Shown here: positions 1-8,946 of the stretch, piece by piece
Position numbering within the stretch: position 1 is the first letter of the stretch
How the letters are laid out: every line of letters begins with the position of its first letter
NCBI GenBank assembly: GCA_905221615.1
Contig: CAJNDT010005913.1
Location: 620,001-684,000 of the forward strand
Source of the DNA: Symbiodinium sp. CCMP2592
Lineage: Eukaryota > Sar > Dinophyceae > Suessiales > Symbiodiniaceae
DNA length: 64,000 bases
Direction of reading: 5' to 3'
The notes under the pieces: model-generated
The model's database searches: none
What the model saw: the letters and a program-made list of their open reading frames with translations, nothing else
Told to the model about the DNA's origin: nothing
Position numbers and translations under genes: made by a program

Positions 1-3000
1 GCGTGCCTCGTCGATGTCGCGGACCTGGTTGATGAGATCCTCGTTGCGCTGGGTGAGGTTGGATTCTTCGTCGATGGAGTTGAGGTTGACGTTGCCGAGC
101 TTTTTGATCTCGGTTTTGAGGACGTGGACGCTCGCGGTCATCGCGGTGACATCGATGCGTGCGACGCCTCCGTCGTCCATCATGTGTCGATACTCGGGGT
201 ACTCGAAGACGAGATCGACCTCGAGGTCTTCGAGGGTGCGCTCCTCGATGGTCTCGCGTTTGACTTCGGTTTCGCGGCGTGCGGATTCGACGGCGTGCCA
301 ATCTCTGTTGAACGCTTCGGCTTGGTCGCGTGCTTGGGACATCGCGGAGTTCGCGGCGTTGACCGCTTCCTCGGCAACGCGGACGACCTCTGCTTGCTCG
401 TGCATCGCGGATTCGAGGGACTCGATGAGCGCGTGGGCTTTGAGCTGCTCGTCGTGGGCTTCCTGGGCGACGCGTTTGTGTTCGTCGAGGTTGGCGCGGG
501 CGCGTTCGATCATCGCTTGAGCTTGGCTCGAGGCGCGTTCGATCTCGTCGCGTGAGCTGGTGAGGGCGGAGAGGTGACGCGATTCGGAGCGGACCTGCTC
601 GTGGGCGGTCGAAACGGCGATGCGAGCGGCGCTGGCGCGTTCGTTGACATCGTCGAGAGCTTGCTCGTACTGACCGATCCCGGCTTGAAGGGTCTCCAGT
701 TCGGTGCGTTGCTCCTGCAGGAGTCGCTCGAGCTGACCTGACTTGGTGACGAGTGCTTCGCGTCCGACGCGTGATTCTTCGAGTCGGTTCGCGTGGGTTT
801 GTTGTTCGTCAATGCCTCGCTGTTGGTCACGTGTAAGACGCTCGGCTTCCGAGCGGTGTGTGTCGAGCGTGTGCTCGGTGCGGACGCGGGATTCGCGGAG
901 TGCCGTGATCTTCGAGTGGAGCTTGCTGCGCTGCTCTCCGAGATTCGCGGCGTCGTGGTCTACACGGGCGAGTTCCTGCTTGGCTTGATCGAGATCGGTG
1001 CGGATGATCTCGACCTTGCTGGAGAGTTCGTGAAGCTCGCTCTGTCGAGCGAGGAGTCCATCGGATTCGCTTCCTGAGCGTGTTCCGGCACAGACGCGGC
1101 CGTCGGGTTCGATGACGACGCCTGCTCGCGTGACGAATCGGCATGGAGTCGATGCGAGCGGTCCAGCGCCGAGGAGCATCGCAGAATCGAGGTCGCTCAC
1201 GAGCAGGGAGTTCCCGAGCAAACGGTCGAGGAGCGCATCAACGCGTGGGTCTTGGTCCCTGCTGGTGACGGTGTTTCGCAGGCGGATGACGCGGCCGTTG
1301 GTCGCGTCGGTCAACCAGCCTGGGATGGAGTTGGTTGGGGTGGTTGTGTTGGTGAGCGGGAGGAATGTGACTCGTCCTGGGAGTTGTGCGAGTTCTTCAC
1401 GCGTTGGCATCGCGTCCATGGATTCGACGACGAGTGCTTGGAGGGTGTCTTCGAGCGCGGCTTCGATGTGTGTAGCGTGCTCGGCGTTGGCTTCGATGAG
1501 TTCGGCGAGTGGGCCGATGACTCCGGAGAATCCTTCACCACGATCTTGGATCTCGAGGACAGCGCGGACGGCTTCATCGAGTCCGACGCGTCCCTTGACC
1601 ATCTCGTCGAGCGTCGCGTGGCGGGTTTCGAGTCGGACGCGTTCCTCGTCGAGGGTGTTGACACACTTGGCGAGATTGCCTCGTGAGGAGTCGAGGGATT
1701 CGACGCGCTGATCCAGTGCGGCGAGGGCGCTTTGGTCTTTGGCGATCTCGCTGTCGATGAGCGTGATAGCTTCTTCGGTATTGGTTGCGAGCTGTTTGGT
1801 TTCGCTGATTTTGGTGTCGAGTTTGCGGAGGCGCTGGGTCAACTCGCTCACGCGTTCAGTGATGGACTCGATGCGGCGATCATCGGACTCGATGCGTGCG
1901 ACGAGGGTGGCGTGCTCGCGCTCGACGGATGCGACGACGGAGCGGGTCTCATCGATCTTCTGACGATGCTCGTTGAGCTGACGCGCGGCGTGCTCGCGCT
2001 GATCGCTGGTATGCTTGAGTGTTTCTTCGGAGGTCGCGAGTGTTTCCTGTAGTCCTTCGAGGGTGTCGGTGTGCGAGGTGATCTGCGCGTCGATCTCTTG
2101 GAGACGTCCGCTGGATTCGGTGAGGCGGGTGGTTTCGGTTTCGACGAGATGGGCCGCGTCCTCGATCGCTTTGTGCGTCATCTCCTGACGCTGGTTCGCG
2201 GACTCGGCTTGGTGACGCGCGTTGGTCAGCGCGTTCTCGGTTTCGCGGAGTGCTCGTCCGACGGTGAGTCGGTGCTCCTTCGCTTCGTTGTACTGATCCT
2301 CGGCTTCTTCGAGCATCTGCTGGGTTTGCTGGCGCTCGTTTTCCAGAGCCGCGATCTGCGAGGTCAGACCTTCGAGGCGACGGCGGATGTCATCGTACTG
2401 CTCGAAGCTCAGCGCGAGGCGCTGGGCGCGGTACTCGTCGTCGAGTTCCTTGAAGCGGCGCGCTTTGGCGGCTTGTCCCTTGACCATCCGCAAGCGGCGC
2501 TCGGTCGAATCGAGCTGTTCTTTGGTGACCGCGAGGTTGGACTCGGCTTTGTCGAGCTTGCGCTGCGCTTCGACGCGGCGCTGGCGGTACTTGGCGATCC
2601 CCGCGGCTTCCTCGAAGATGACGCGGCGCTCCATCGGGGATGCGAGGAGCATGCGGTCCACCTTCCCCTGCTCGATGATCGAGTACGCGTCGGCGCCGAT
2701 CCCGGTATCGAGGAAGAGGTCGCGGATGTCTTTGAGACGTGCGAGCTTGCCGTTGATGAGGTACTGGGATTTTCCGTCGCGGTAGAGGCGGCGTTGGACC
2801 TCGACTTGATCCGCATCGATTGGGAGCGGACGCGCGATGCGGCGGCGCTCGGTGATGATCGATGCGGCTTCGGACTCGCCCTCGCTCGCGGCACGGTCGG
2901 CGTCTTCGTCGCTGATGTGCTCGTCGTGCGCGGGGTGGTGTTCTTCGGTGCTTTCGACGTCTTGGTCTTCGACCGATTCAACGGACTCGACTTCGACATC

Positions 3001-3435
3001 TTCGACGAGGACTTCGTGGGTGTCGGTGGGGGTGGTCTGCTCGTCGGCTTTCCCGGCGGCTTCGGTCAGGATCTGCGCGGACTTGGGGTTGTCGAATGAG
3101 AGGGTGACGGAGGCCATCCCTGAGGGTTTGCGTCCTGCGGATCCGGCGAAGATGCAGTCGAGCATTTCTTTGCCGCGGAGGGATTTGGAGGAGCGTTCTC
3201 CGAGGACCCATTTGATCGCGTCGACGACATTGGACTTTCCGCAGCCGTTGGGTCCGACGATGCCGGTGATCGGATCATCGAAGGTGAAGGTTGTTTTGTC
3301 GGCGAAGGACTTGAATCCCGAGAGGGTGAGCTTGGTGAGCGCGAGGCCTGAGCGGATCGGCTGTGGATCGCTCTGAGAGGGCGTTTGGGTAGGTGATTGA
3401 GGAGTGGATTCTTGAGTTGTCGTCATCGTCGTCAT
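1..3435 (-). CDS. smc: Chromosome segregation ATPase SMC, C-terminus cut by window edge
   Basis: SMC forms a dimeric ATPase ring that organises and helps segregate the chromosome. The frame is open from the ATG at 3435 to base 1 (1145 codons) with no stop. A GGAGG ribosome site lies 8 bases before the ATG. Walker A (GPNGCGKSN) sits at residues 61-69 after an N-terminal tail of about 30 residues rich in Thr, Gln and Ser. A long coiled coil follows, then a hinge (around GVIGPLAELIEANAEH) and the second coil. The read ends near GNVNLNSIDEESNLTQ, just before the C-terminal head, so the signature motif and Walker B lie outside. Odd feature: about 80 extra, mostly acidic residues (roughly 120-200) sit inside the N-terminal head, between LSFDN and VEVQRRLYRDG. 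Identification is firm. Confidence 0.96.
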   Translation of the reverse strand, partial: MTTMTTTQESTPQSPTQTPSQSDPQPIRSGLALTKLTLSGFKSFADKTTFTFDDPITGIVGPNGCGKSNVVDAIKWVLGERSSKSLRGKEMLDCIFAGSAGRKPSGMASVTLSFDNPKSAQILTEAAGKADEQTTPTDTHEVLVEDVEVESVESVEDQDVESTEEHHPAHDEHISDEDADRAASEGESEAASIITERRRIARPLPIDADQVEVQRRLYRDGKSQYLINGKLARLKDIRDLFLDTGIGADAYSIIEQGKVDRMLLASPMERRVIFEEAAGIAKYRQRRVEAQRKLDKAESNLAVTKEQLDSTERRLRMVKGQAAKARRFKELDDEYRAQRLALSFEQYDDIRRRLEGLTSQIAALENERQQTQQMLEEAEDQYNEAKEHRLTVGRALRETENALTNARHQAESANQRQEMTHKAIEDAAHLVETETTRLTESSGRLQEIDAQITSHTDTLEGLQETLATSEETLKHTSDQREHAARQLNEHRQKIDETRSVVASVEREHATLVARIESDDRRIESITERVSELTQRLRKLDTKISETKQLATNTEEAITLIDSEIAKDQSALAALDQRVESLDSSRGNLAKCVNTLDEERVRLETRHATLDEMVKGRVGLDEAVRAVLEIQDRGEGFSGVIGPLAELIEANAEHATHIEAALEDTLQALVVESMDAMPTREELAQLPGRVTFLPLTNTTTPTNSIPGWLTDATNGRVIRLRNTVTSRDQDPRVDALLDRLLGNSLLVSDLDSAMLLGAGPLASTPCRFVTRAGVVIEPDGRVCAGTRSGSESDGLLARQSELHELSSKVEIIRTDLDQAKQELARVDHDAANLGEQRSKLHSKITALRESRVRTEHTLDTHRSEAERLTRDQQRGIDEQQTHANRLEESRVGREALVTKSGQLERLLQEQRTELETLQAGIGQYEQALDDVNERASAARIAVSTAHEQVRSESRHLSALTSSRDEIERASSQAQAMIERARANLDEHKRVAQEAHDEQLKAHALIESLESAMHEQAEVVRVAEEAVNAANSAMSQARDQAEAFNRDWHAVESARRETEVKRETIEERTLEDLEVDLVFEYPEYRHMMDDGGVARIDVTAMTASVHVLKTEIKKLGNVNLNSIDEESNLTQRNEDLINQVRDIDEAR

Positions 3436-4087
3436 GTCAGCGCAACCTCCGTGTTGGCTGGCAACACATCACCAGTACAGCACTTACGAGCAAGTGCGTT
3501 CGATATGTCACCCCGGCTGATTGGGCTCCGCCCGCCGGTAAGACGGATCATATCGCATTTGGGGGTCTGATGCACGCGTTACGGCGTTGAAATCCATGCG
3601 ATTTAGGAGCCTGATGGACACATTTGAGGACAGTCCCAGCGTCCATCAGGGATGCCGTCTTCGCGGAGTGCTGGTTCTCTCGGCTCGAAATGGTCTTGTT
3701 TACTCTTTGGGTCATTTCGCTTGCAATTGGTATTGTGAAACGCACGGAGCGGCTCACCACGAAAGTTGACTCCTGATTTGTTGGCATTGCAACCCTCATG
3801 AATCGGTATATCCCATTCGTGTGAGAGCGAACGCCAATGCCAGCAATACCGCCGGGGGCATTCGCAAGGATCCATGGTGTCCACCCGCTTGAGATCTTGT
3901 TCTGTAGGTAGGAGGTTGAGCGGAATGTCGTTGCAAATCAGTCGATTCGTCCGCTTATGGTTGGGATTCAGTGGTATGTCCATGCCGTAGATTCTAGGGA
4001 TTGAGTGGGATTCGAACCAAAGTGCAGAGTTGTCCAGAGATTAATCACTCCTTACACTCCGGTCTCACCTCAATCAGGAGCATCCAT
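3436..4087. other. Intergenic gap with a hairpin and short imperfect repeats
   Basis: This is 650 bases between the divergent smc and gcvH genes. Short frames exist on both strands (for example minus 3603-3983) but show no ribosome site or protein-like composition. A perfect 10-bp inverted repeat, CCTGATGGAC at 3610-3619 and its complement at 3641-3650, could form a hairpin with a 21-base loop. ATTTGGGGGTCTGATGCAC (3557-3575) and ATTTAGGAGCCTGATGGAC (3601-3619) match at 15 of 19 positions, 44 bases apart. Promoters for both flanking genes are expected here but none was convincing. Confidence 0.5.
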
Positions 4088-4465
4088 ATGTCCATCCCAA
4101 CCGATCGCACGTACTCCGAAACCCACGAATGGCTCAAGGTCGAGGGCGATGTCCTGACCATCGGTCTGACTTCCTATGCGGTCGATCAGCTCACAGATGT
4201 GACCTTCGCGGAGATGCAGCCCGTCGGAACAGAGATCGGAGCGGGCGACTCGATCGGTGAGGTCGAATCGGTCAAGACCTCGTCGGATGTGTACTCGCCC
4301 GTGGGTGGTGAGATCATCGAGGTCAACGACGAGGTGGAGTCCTCTCCGGAGATTCTCAACTCCGATCCATTCGAAGCGGGATGGCTCGTGAAGATCAAGA
4401 TCAGCGATCAGGGATCGCTTGGTGATGCGATGGACGCTGAGGCGTATTCCGCGTCGATTGCGTGA
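4088..4465 (+). CDS. gcvH: Glycine cleavage system H protein
   Basis: GcvH carries the lipoyl arm that moves the aminomethyl group between the P, T and L proteins of glycine cleavage. The 125-residue protein has the expected length. ESVKTSSDVYSP surrounds the lysine that is lipoylated in this family, and YSETHEWL at the N-terminus is typical. AGGAG at 4076-4080 supports the ATG at 4088; longer upstream frames start in non-conserved sequence. No gcvT or gcvP lies nearby, so it is separated from its partners. The next gene begins 40 bases downstream but is an unrelated transporter. Confidence 0.95.
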   Translation: MSIPTDRTYSETHEWLKVEGDVLTIGLTSYAVDQLTDVTFAEMQPVGTEIGAGDSIGEVESVKTSSDVYSPVGGEIIEVNDEVESSPEILNSDPFEAGWLVKIKISDQGSLGDAMDAEAYSASIA

Positions 4466-4505
4466 TTGTTCGCAACTTCGACATCCCAACCCCCAATACT
4501 GTGAC

Positions 4506-5243
4506 ATGATCCGATGTATTGATGTCCAGAAGACCTACGCGAGCGGCGGGCACAGTGTGCATGCGTTGCGTGGGGTGGATCTTGAGATCAATGATCCTGG
4601 GTTTTATGCCGTGATGGGACGGTCGGGGTCGGGGAAGTCGACACTGCTCCATGTGCTCGCGGCGATGGATCCGTGCGATTCGGGAGAGGTCCATGTCTCT
4701 GGAGAGCGCGTCGATCAACTCAGCGAGCGCCAAGCGACCAAGTTCCGCAGGACATCGATCGGGGTGATCTTCCAGGCGTTCAACCTCATCCCCACGATGA
4801 CGGCTTTAGAAAATACGCTGCTCCCTGGATTGCTCGCGGGAGATGCGAGCGGTCAGCTCAATGATCGTGCGATGGAGCTTCTGGATCGGTTGGGGCTGGG
4901 TGATCGGACGACGCATCGTCCTCAGGCGCTTTCAGGTGGTGAGCAGCAGCGTGTCGCGATCGCGCGGGCGTTGTTGTACAAGCCGCCTGTCGTGTTCGCG
5001 GATGAGCCGACGGGGAATCTGGACTCGGTTTCGAGCACGCTGGTGTGGAATGTCCTGCGCGAGATCGCGGAAGAGCAGGAAGTGACTGTGCTGATGGTCA
5101 CGCACGAACCAGAGGCGGCGAGTTATTGCAAACGCGTGTTTGTGATGGGCGATGGGGTGGTCAAGGGCACGATCGATGCGGATGCGGAAGGGGGGCTCGA
5201 TGCAGGCACTCTTGCGGCTCGCACGCAGCATCTGCTTGGGTAG
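4506..5243 (+). CDS. ABC transporter ATP-binding protein, LolD/MacB type
   Basis: This is the ATPase subunit of an FtsX-type ABC transporter, a group that drives lipoprotein release, export or mechanical signalling rather than ordinary import. The 245-residue protein has Walker [10 protein letters not shown] (38-46), Q-loop Q90, signature [15 protein letters not shown] (142-156), Walker [10 protein letters not shown] (162-170) and H-loop H200. The ADEPTGNLD form is typical of the LolD/MacB branch. The ATG at 4506 gives the usual N-terminus. Its 3' end overlaps the permease gene start at 5200, so the two are probably translationally coupled and form one transporter. The substrate cannot be told. 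Confidence 0.93.
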   Translation: MIRCIDVQKTYASGGHSVHALRGVDLEINDPGFYAVMGRSGSGKSTLLHVLAAMDPCDSGEVHVSGERVDQLSERQATKFRRTSIGVIFQAFNLIPTMTALENTLLPGLLAGDASGQLNDRAMELLDRLGLGDRTTHRPQALSGGEQQRVAIARALLYKPPVVFADEPTGNLDSVSSTLVWNVLREIAEEQEVTVLMVTHEPEAASYCKRVFVMGDGVVKGTIDADAEGGLDAGTLAARTQHLLG

Positions 5244-7962
5244 ACCCTCGCGATTGATCCTCCTCTCGGCAGCGGTCTGCATGTCCGTGGTGCTGATCAG
5301 CGCCGTCGCGTGCGTGATGGGATCGATCAACGCGTCGTTCACGAAGCAAATCGACACACAGGTCGGACTCGCGGAAGCGAGGGTCGTCGCGATCAAGGGA
5401 TCGACGATGCCTGCATCGGTCGCTGATACAGTGCGTGAGTGGGACGGCGTGCAATCGGTGCTCCCGAGATTGCAACAGACTTACTCTGTGCTCTCGACAC
5501 TCCCGACGGCGATGCCGATCGATATGGACAATCCGGAGACTGAGTACAGCGTTGTGGATCAGGGGTACCTCACCAGTGTGTTTATTAATGGGGTCGATCC
5601 GAGCGCGGAGTTTGATGCGCGTCCTGTGGAGCTGCTTGAGGGGCGGTATCCGGAGAATGACTTTGAGATTGTCCTCGATGCGCGTGCGGCTCAGCGGATG
5701 AGCTGGGTGTATTCGACGGATGAAGGGGTGTATCGCGCGACGAAGTTGTTTGATGATCCGATCGGGTATCACAATGATCCGAAGCCGTTTGTTGGTCAGC
5801 GAGTGATTGATGCGGATGAAGCGGAGCGTGTGAATCGAGCCGTGGGTCCTCGGGTTGGGGATCAGATTGAGATCGCTCGGTTGCTGCGTTCGAATGTGAC
5901 GCTGACCTTAGTGGGGATTACGCAAGCTCCACCAATGGGTGGGCGTCCGATGGGGTACACGACGATCGCGACGCTTGATTCGATTGCTCGCAAGAAGAAT
6001 CAGATTACGGATCTGGAGATCAAGCTCGCGGAGGGTGTCGATCCGATAGAGTTCGTCGCAAGGCACGAGGACGCATACGAGGGGCGCGCGATTGTGCAGA
6101 CCACTGAGCGAGTGACTGCAGGAGTGCAGCAGAACCTCGCGGCGGCGCAGCTGGGGTTTATGCTGATCTCGGTGATTACGCTGATTTCCGCGGCATTCAT
6201 TATCACGACGGGATTGACGACAGGGATTGCTGAACAGCAGCGGATGCTGGGGGTGCTGCGTTGTATCGGCGCGCATCGGCACCAGCTCGGTATCGCACAG
6301 TTGTTGGTTGGACTGACGGTTTCCGGGATCGGGGCGATTGCTGGGCTCCCGCTTGGGATCGCGCTTGCGTGGGTGTTGGTGAGCATCTTTGAGCAGCAGC
6401 TCCCGGCTGGGTTGGTGATCCCGCCTTTGAATCTGTCGTTGACCTTGGTGGGGGCGCTGCTTGCGGGACTCAGCGGGGCGCTCTGGCCCGCATGGAGAGC
6501 GGCGAGATTATCTCCGATCCAAGCAATGGTGCAGCAAGCACAGCCGACCAAGCCGGCTCAGATTGGGTTGGTCACGATTGTTGGATTCATTGGCATTGTG
6601 TACATGGCGAGCGTGGTGCTTTCGCCGTTGAGTGGGCAATCGTTTTTCTGGGTGTACATCACGACGGGACTTCCCGCGATGTTCCTCGGATACTTCCTCG
6701 CATCGGTCGCGGTGGTGGTCGTGATCGCGAAGCTGATCGGGCCAATGATTTCCAGAGCGTTCGGGCTCCCTGAGTCGTTGTTGGTGCGGACTGTTCGAGC
6801 GACTCCCTATCGACATGGGTTCACGGCGGGGGCGCTGATGACAGGGCTCGCGCTGCTGATCGGGATCTGGACCAACGGCACAGCGGCTATGCGCGACTGG
6901 ATTGATCAGATCCAGTTCCCCGATGCGTTCGCGTACGGGCTTCCGATGACGGAGGAATCGATCGAGATCCTGAACAATCTCGATGTCGTCGAGCGGACCT
7001 GCGCGATCAATATGCTCGCGGTGGAGACCGATGCGTTCGGGGTTAAGGCGTTGCAGTCCTACAAGACGAACTACTTTGGGTTTGAGCCTGACGCATTCTT
7101 TGACATGGTGCATGTGGAGTTTGTGCAGGGTGATCGAGAGACGGCACTCGCGAAACTAAAGGAGGGCGGGAGCGTCATCGTCGCGCGGGAGTTTCTTGTT
7201 GCAAAGGGCATGGGAGTGGGGGACACATTTACTTGTAAGGATTCATCCGGGAACGAGCATAGCTTTGAAGTGGTCGGCGTGGTGACCACGCCGGGGCTCG
7301 AACTGGTTTCGCAGTACTTTGATCTGGGTGAAAGCATGGTCCAGCAGGCGATCAGCTCGGTCTTTGGATCACGCGCGGATATGATCGAGCACTTCGGGAT
7401 TCGTGAACCGATGCTGGTCCAGCTCGATCTTGATGATTCGGTCGAGCCGAGGGTCGCGATCGAGGAGATCGAGCGGGCGCTGGTCGGGACAGGGGTGCTT
7501 AATGTTGGTTCTGGCGCTCGGATCCGTCATCAGATCGAGACGGTGTTTGCGTCGTCGTTTGCGGTGATCTCGATCGTTGCGGTAGGGGCGATGCTCGTTG
7601 CGTGCTTCGGGGTTGCGAACCTGATTGTCGCGGAAGTGAGCGCGAGGAGGTACGAACTCGGGGTGCTGCGAGCAGTGGGCGCATCGCGGGGTCAACTCGT
7701 TCGGCTGATCTGCGGTCAGGCGTTGATCATCGCGCTCGCGGCGTGCGTGCTTGGGACACTGCTGGGTTTGCAAGCGGCATGGGGAGGTCAGCACATCAAT
7801 CGGACGCTCGTGGGGATCGATATGACCCTCCAACCCCCGATTGTTCCGATCGCGTTGTCTTGGGGAGTGGCTATTGTGTTGACCCTGCTCGCGGCGGCTC
7901 CGAGTGCTGTTCGGCTCAACAAAGCTTCTGTCCGCGACCTGATGAGTGTCGCCAAAGGCTGA
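5200..7962 (+). CDS. FtsX-family ABC permease with about ten membrane segments
   Basis: This is the membrane partner of the preceding ATPase. From the ATG at 5200, preceded by a purine-rich AAGGGGGG stretch, it encodes 920 residues. One membrane segment lies near the N-terminus (LILLSAAVCMSVVLISA), followed by a large periplasmic domain. A first block of three FtsX-type segments follows, then further segments around residues 455-560, a second soluble domain and a final three-segment FtsX block at the C-terminus. This two-FtsX-unit layout with one N-terminal anchor matches large fused permeases that work as a single chain. The motif RYELGVLRAVGASRGQL near the last block is characteristic of FtsX domains. 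The transported substrate is unknown. Confidence 0.9.
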   Translation: MQALLRLARSICLGRPSRLILLSAAVCMSVVLISAVACVMGSINASFTKQIDTQVGLAEARVVAIKGSTMPASVADTVREWDGVQSVLPRLQQTYSVLSTLPTAMPIDMDNPETEYSVVDQGYLTSVFINGVDPSAEFDARPVELLEGRYPENDFEIVLDARAAQRMSWVYSTDEGVYRATKLFDDPIGYHNDPKPFVGQRVIDADEAERVNRAVGPRVGDQIEIARLLRSNVTLTLVGITQAPPMGGRPMGYTTIATLDSIARKKNQITDLEIKLAEGVDPIEFVARHEDAYEGRAIVQTTERVTAGVQQNLAAAQLGFMLISVITLISAAFIITTGLTTGIAEQQRMLGVLRCIGAHRHQLGIAQLLVGLTVSGIGAIAGLPLGIALAWVLVSIFEQQLPAGLVIPPLNLSLTLVGALLAGLSGALWPAWRAARLSPIQAMVQQAQPTKPAQIGLVTIVGFIGIVYMASVVLSPLSGQSFFWVYITTGLPAMFLGYFLASVAVVVVIAKLIGPMISRAFGLPESLLVRTVRATPYRHGFTAGALMTGLALLIGIWTNGTAAMRDWIDQIQFPDAFAYGLPMTEESIEILNNLDVVERTCAINMLAVETDAFGVKALQSYKTNYFGFEPDAFFDMVHVEFVQGDRETALAKLKEGGSVIVAREFLVAKGMGVGDTFTCKDSSGNEHSFEVVGVVTTPGLELVSQYFDLGESMVQQAISSVFGSRADMIEHFGIREPMLVQLDLDDSVEPRVAIEEIERALVGTGVLNVGSGARIRHQIETVFASSFAVISIVAVGAMLVACFGVANLIVAEVSARRYELGVLRAVGASRGQLVRLICGQALIIALAACVLGTLLGLQAAWGGQHINRTLVGIDMTLQPPIVPIALSWGVAIVLTLLAAAPSAVRLNKASVRDLMSVAKG

Positions 7963-8100
7963 AGTTGGATTAAATCAGATAGACATTCGTCCGATATAGA
8001 GGGAGTTCGCTTGCTTTCTTGCTCAGCGGACGGTTCAATAGAGCATCCCCTAGGAGGGAGCCGCTTCGGAGAGTTTCCGAGGTGGAATGTATGGACTTAC

Positions 8101-8115
8101 AGGAGATTTGACATC
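8101..8115 (+). promoter_or_regulatory. Ribosome site and AUC start of infC
   Basis: AGGAG at 8101-8105 is followed after 7 bases by ATC at 8113, in frame with the IF-3 protein. The first ATG in frame after it is at 8173, inside conserved IF-3 sequence. The upstream ATG-type frame from 8011 runs through sequence unlike IF-3. Rare AUU or similar starts on infC are known to let IF-3 repress its own translation; AUC here is an inference from spacing and homology. Confidence 0.7.
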
Positions 8116-8883
8116 GCTCGCAGACGCTTCTTTCGGCAACAAGGTCCCGTCACACGGACTCGTATCAATCACATGATCCGCCTTTCCCCGATCCGCTTGA
8201 TCGGAGAGGACGGCGAACAACTCGGGGTGGTCGAAACACCCGACGCGATGCGCATGGCGCAGCAAGCGGGTCTCGACCTTGTTGAGGTCGTCCCTGACTC
8301 ACGCCCGCCCGTGTGCAAGATCATGGACTACGGCAAGTACAAGTACGAACTCTCCAAGCGCGAGAACAAGTCCAAGTCTTCAGGCGCGGAAATGAAGGAA
8401 ATCCGTCTGGGCCGATCTGTCAAGATCGATCCGCATGATGTGCAGATCCGTGTGGATCAGGCGCGTCGATTCCTGATCTCTGGACACAAAGTCTCGATCA
8501 CACAACGCTTCCGTGGTCGTGAGATGATGCACAAAGAGCTTGGTGAGGAACGATTGTTCCAGATCTGCCAGGACCTGAGTGATGTTGCGAAGATCGAGAT
8601 GGCGCCGCGTACTGCTGGGCGTTCGATCTCCGTGGTGCTTGGTCCAGACAAGGCGAAGATTGAGTCGTACAAAGCGAAGCTTGAGAAGGAAGGCAAGCAA
8701 GCCGAGGAAGACCTCGCGAAGCTCGAAGCGGAAGTCGCGGCACAGAACGCCGCGATCGATGCTCAAGAATCTGCGGAAGATCACGCAGAGGATAGCAAAC
8801 CCAAGAAGAAGTCCAAGGGACCGAAGGACGATCGTGCGTCCAACCCTGTGGATGACGAGATTGCAGACCTGCTGGGCGGGTAA
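8113..8883 (+). CDS. infC: Translation initiation factor IF-3 with charged C-terminal extension
   Basis: IF-3 binds the 30S subunit, keeps it free of 50S and checks start codon and initiator tRNA pairing. The N-domain contains SPIRLIGEDGEQLGVV, and the central linker is lysine-rich (YGKYKYELSKRENKSK). The C-domain contains EIRLGRSVKIDPHDV and RFRGREMMH. With the proposed AUC start at 8113 the product has 256 residues and begins (M)ARRRFFRQQGPVTRTRIN, a typical IF-3 beginning. IF-3 is usually about 180 residues. Here about 65 more follow the C-domain, rich in Glu and Ala then Lys, ending in DEIADLLGG. No rpmI or rplT follows; the next gene is on the other strand. Confidence 0.93.
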   Translation: MARRRFFRQQGPVTRTRINHMIRLSPIRLIGEDGEQLGVVETPDAMRMAQQAGLDLVEVVPDSRPPVCKIMDYGKYKYELSKRENKSKSSGAEMKEIRLGRSVKIDPHDVQIRVDQARRFLISGHKVSITQRFRGREMMHKELGEERLFQICQDLSDVAKIEMAPRTAGRSISVVLGPDKAKIESYKAKLEKEGKQAEEDLAKLEAEVAAQNAAIDAQESAEDHAEDSKPKKKSKGPKDDRASNPVDDEIADLLGG

Positions 8884-8909
8884 CCCAGAATTAGTTTGAA
8901 TACTTCGAG

Positions 8910-8937
8910 CCCCGTATGCATTGCATGCGGGGTTTTT
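8910..8937 (+). terminator. Rho-independent terminator after infC
   Basis: CCCCGTATGC and GCATGCGGGG form a 10-bp stem with a 3-base loop and one G-T pair, followed by TTTTT. It lies between the convergent infC and HIT genes. Confidence 0.88.
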
Positions 8938-8946
8938 CGTTGGGGA

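Noticed and set aside
2071-3099. Long plus-strand ORFs opposite smc
   Set aside because: They are mirror frames caused by codon bias; the minus frame encodes an unmistakable SMC protein.
3603-3983. Minus-strand 126-codon ORF in the smc-gcvH gap
   Set aside because: No ribosome site, unusual Cys/His/Trp-rich composition without a motif, and no family resemblance.
4002-4076. tRNA-like sequence on the minus strand (GATTGAG/CTCAATC ends with GGTTCGAATCC)
   Set aside because: The outer 7-bp match and the TTCGAAT loop are present, but the T-stem pairs poorly, no proper D arm or anticodon stem can be drawn, and the spacing is about five bases too long.
4010-4087. Glycine riboswitch before gcvH
   Set aside because: None of the conserved glycine aptamer core sequences were seen.
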